A stretch of DNA of 64,000 bases from Paracoccus stylophorae (GTDB taxonomy: Bacteria; Pseudomonadota; Alphaproteobacteria; Rhodobacterales; Rhodobacteraceae), in assembly GCF_028553765.1 (NCBI RefSeq), contig NZ_CP067134.1:911001-975000 (forward strand). Reading direction: 5' to 3'. The notes under the pieces are model-generated. The model was not told the origin of the DNA, did not search any database, and saw only the letters and a program-made list of their open reading frames with translations. Position 1 is the first letter of the stretch. Each line of letters begins with the position of its first letter. Position numbers and translations under genes: made by a program. Below, in pieces: positions 62,533 through 64,000 of this stretch.

Positions 62533-63513
62533 TCAGGGTGCATCCGACTTGCCGATGGCCTGTTTGACGGCGCCGATGGCCGGGTTGATCAGGAAGCCGA
62601 CCACCGGGATCAGGGCCAGACCCAGCATCAGGCCCAGAACGCCGTCGAAGAACGCGGTGACGATCCACGCGACCGTCCGATGGAAACGCGCGGCGATGTC
62701 CGCGACCCCCACTGCGATATGGTGGATCCAGTCATAGATCGACGGCCAGCCCAGATCGGCCAGCCCGTGCACGACGATGTTGCCGCCCACCCACAGCATC
62801 GCGGCGGTGCCGACGATGGTCAGCGTGCGCATCAGGCCCGGCATCACCTTGACGATTCCGCGCCCCAGCCGGGCCACCGCCCCGTCATGTTCCGTCGCCA
62901 GATACACGCCGACATCGTCCGCCTTCACGATCAGCGCTACCGCGCCATAGACGGTGACGGTGATGCCGATGGCGACGATGAACAGGATCGCGCCCTTCAT
63001 CCACAGCGAGTCGTTTACAGGGATCGTGGACAGGGCGATGGTCATGATCTCGGCCGACAGGATGAAGTCGGTCTTGATCGCGCCGGCGACGCGACGTTCC
63101 TCCAGCGCGGCGCCGGGACCGTGCGGATGGGTGTGCTTTTCGCTGTCGTGCTTGTCCGAGCCGACGAAGACATGGGCAACCTTCTCGGCCCCCTCGAAAC
63201 ACAGGTAGCTGCCGCCGATCATCAGCAGCGGCGTGATCAGCCACGGCGCAAACGCCGACAGCAGCAGCGCGACCGGCAACAGGATCACCAGCTTGTTGAA
63301 GATCGAGCCTCGGGCGATCTTCCAGACGATCGGCAATTCGCGGCTGGCATCGAAGCCGTGGACATATTTCGGCGTCACCGCCGCATCGTCGATCAGCGCC
63401 CCCGCAGCCTTCGCGCCGGCCCTTGCGGCCTGTCCCGCGACATCGTCAAGCGACGCGGCCGCAACCTTGGAAATCGCCGCCACGTCGTCCAGAAGCGCAA
63501 TCAGTCCGCTCAT
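62533..63513 (-). CDS. DUF808 family membrane protein (YedI-like)
   Basis: A 326-residue DUF808 protein. The N-terminus MSGLIALLDDVAAISKVAAASLDDVAGQA is characteristic, followed by about six membrane helices (for example LVILLPVALLLSAFAPWLI and WMKGAILFIVAIGITVTVYG) and a His-rich loop KHDSEKHTHPHG. Function unknown; homologue YedI in E. coli is also uncharacterised. Confidence 0.88.
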   Translation of the reverse strand: MSGLIALLDDVAAISKVAAASLDDVAGQAARAGAKAAGALIDDAAVTPKYVHGFDASRELPIVWKIARGSIFNKLVILLPVALLLSAFAPWLITPLLMIGGSYLCFEGAEKVAHVFVGSDKHDSEKHTHPHGPGAALEERRVAGAIKTDFILSAEIMTIALSTIPVNDSLWMKGAILFIVAIGITVTVYGAVALIVKADDVGVYLATEHDGAVARLGRGIVKVMPGLMRTLTIVGTAAMLWVGGNIVVHGLADLGWPSIYDWIHHIAVGVADIAARFHRTVAWIVTAFFDGVLGLMLGLALIPVVGFLINPAIGAVKQAIGKSDAP

Positions 63514-63632
63514 CCAATCCCCGGTTCTCGTTCTTCGTTGTCCTGCCGACAGTGGACAGGCAACGCGGCGGGTGCAAGTCGGTTGCGCGATCTTTGCGCG
63601 GCCAGGGCCGCCGACATGCGAAAGACCCGTAT

Positions 63633-63665
63633 GCAAAAGACCCGCGCGAAGGGGATTCGCGCGGG
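63633..63665 (-). terminator. Terminator after the FAS1-domain gene
   Basis: A perfect 10-bp stem CCCGCGCGAA/TTCGCGCGGG (63641-63650 with 63656-63665, 5-base loop) is followed on the minus strand by TCTTTTGC. Confidence 0.8.
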
Positions 63666-63712
63666 CCGGTCCGCCAGCCGCCACACGCGGGCGGCCTGCA
63701 GGACGTCCGATC

Positions 63713-64000
63713 CTACATCTGCGGCATCAGCACCGCGTCGATCACATGGATCACGCCGTTCGACTGATCGACATCGGGAATGGTGACGGTCGCGACCGTC
63801 CCGTTCTCGTCGGTCAGTTGCAGGGCGTTGTTGTCGGGATTGATCGTCGCGGTCAGCTTGCAGCCGCCCACCGTGTCGACGACATGGCTGCCGCCGTCAT
63901 CCATGATCATCTGGCCGATGGCTGGCGACATCGCGTCGGCGGCAACCACGTGGCAGGTCAGGACCTGTGCCAGCTGATCCTTGTTCTCGGGCTTCATCAG
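63713..64000 (-). CDS. Fasciclin (FAS1) domain protein, partial
   Basis: The C-terminal 95 codons of a gene whose start is beyond the right edge. Residues KPENKDQLAQVLTCHVV (FAS1 box H1-like) and the closing NGVIHVIDAVLMPQM (box H2) identify a fasciclin domain, a secreted or lipoprotein adhesion module in bacteria. The Met at 63997 is internal to the domain and not a start. A terminator follows 47 bases after the stop. Confidence 0.88.
   Translation of the reverse strand: MMKPENKDQLAQVLTCHVVAADAMSPAIGQMIMDDGGSHVVDTVGGCKLTATINPDNNALQLTDENGTVATVTIPDVDQSNGVIHVIDAVLMPQM

Noticed and set aside
1..64000. tRNA, rRNA, insertion sequence or prophage genes
   Set aside because: No T-arm/acceptor pattern, rRNA segment, transposase, integrase or phage structural gene was recognised by reading both strands. 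A tRNAscan or Infernal run would be needed to exclude small RNA genes fully.

Overview
The window looks like chromosome of a GC-rich alphaproteobacterium of the Rhodobacterales, most likely Paracoccus or a close relative. Three things point there. The cytochrome aa3 subunit II and its ctaC-ctaB-ctaG-ctaE order closely match Paracoccus denitrificans. The ethylmalonyl-CoA pathway pair (crotonyl-CoA carboxylase/reductase and ethylmalonyl-CoA mutase) is divergent. A DUF1127 gene is followed by an array of anti-Shine-Dalgarno 'cuckoo' RNAs. About 67 protein genes are densely packed, many with 1-4 base start/stop overlaps. I saw no rRNA, tRNA, insertion sequence, prophage or CRISPR.

Layout. 1-8.7 kb (minus): a sulfotransferase-like fragment, a YbgC thioesterase, a hypothetical gene, 3-oxoacid CoA-transferase scoAB, topA, dprA and tldD. 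8.9-19.9 kb (plus): the cta operon closed by a clear terminator, then GFA protein-SURF1-thrC-M16 peptidase-acetyltransferase, an FAD oxidase and a glutamate-synthase-like FMN enzyme. 20.1-24.8 kb: apt with a flavin reductase, an acetyltransferase overlapping an EcsC gene, a RecD-like helicase and a small protein. 24.9-28.4 kb: divergent ccr and ecm. 28.5-33.9 kb (minus): ffh, two paralogous acetyltransferases, chorismate mutase, then rpsP-rimM-trmD-rplS-rpmE. 34.2-37.2 kb (plus): AhpD-like protein, EamA exporter, MipZ, PfpI. 37.4-43.4 kb (minus): the pyruvate dehydrogenase operon, ftsB-like gene, rlmJ, DUF2945, and the DUF1127 gene with its RNA array. 43.7-54.6 kb (plus): mrp, then the dcw cell-wall/division cluster mraZ-rsmH-ftsL-ftsI-murE-murF-mraY-murD. 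54.6-64 kb: an orphan phosphonate pair (DUF1045/phnM), a protealysin-emfourin pair, the ugpBAEC glycerol-3-phosphate importer behind a Pho box, a DUF808 membrane protein and a FAS1-domain fragment.

The most striking non-coding feature is at about 42.69-43.13 kb on the minus strand. Ten consecutive hairpins alternate between short and long stems, and nearly all loops carry CCTCCTCCC-type anti-SD sequence. They start 12 bases after the DUF1127 stop codon. I read them as five tandem cuckoo/CcsR-type small RNAs; four are described in Rhodobacter sphaeroides. The 633-base leader of the dcw cluster ends in a perfect 12-bp terminator upstream of mraZ, as expected of an UpsM-type sRNA, and holds three 10-base-spaced MraZ-box-like repeats. 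A dispersed element (GC hairpin, then GACCCCC, then TATTT) occurs three times: at two convergent gene ends and once inside the dcw cluster.

Functionally the window combines central carbon metabolism (PDH complex, ethylmalonyl-CoA pathway, CoA transferase), respiration (aa3 oxidase assembly), translation and protein targeting, cell division (dcw, MipZ, FtsB) and phosphate-stress genes (ugp, phnM).
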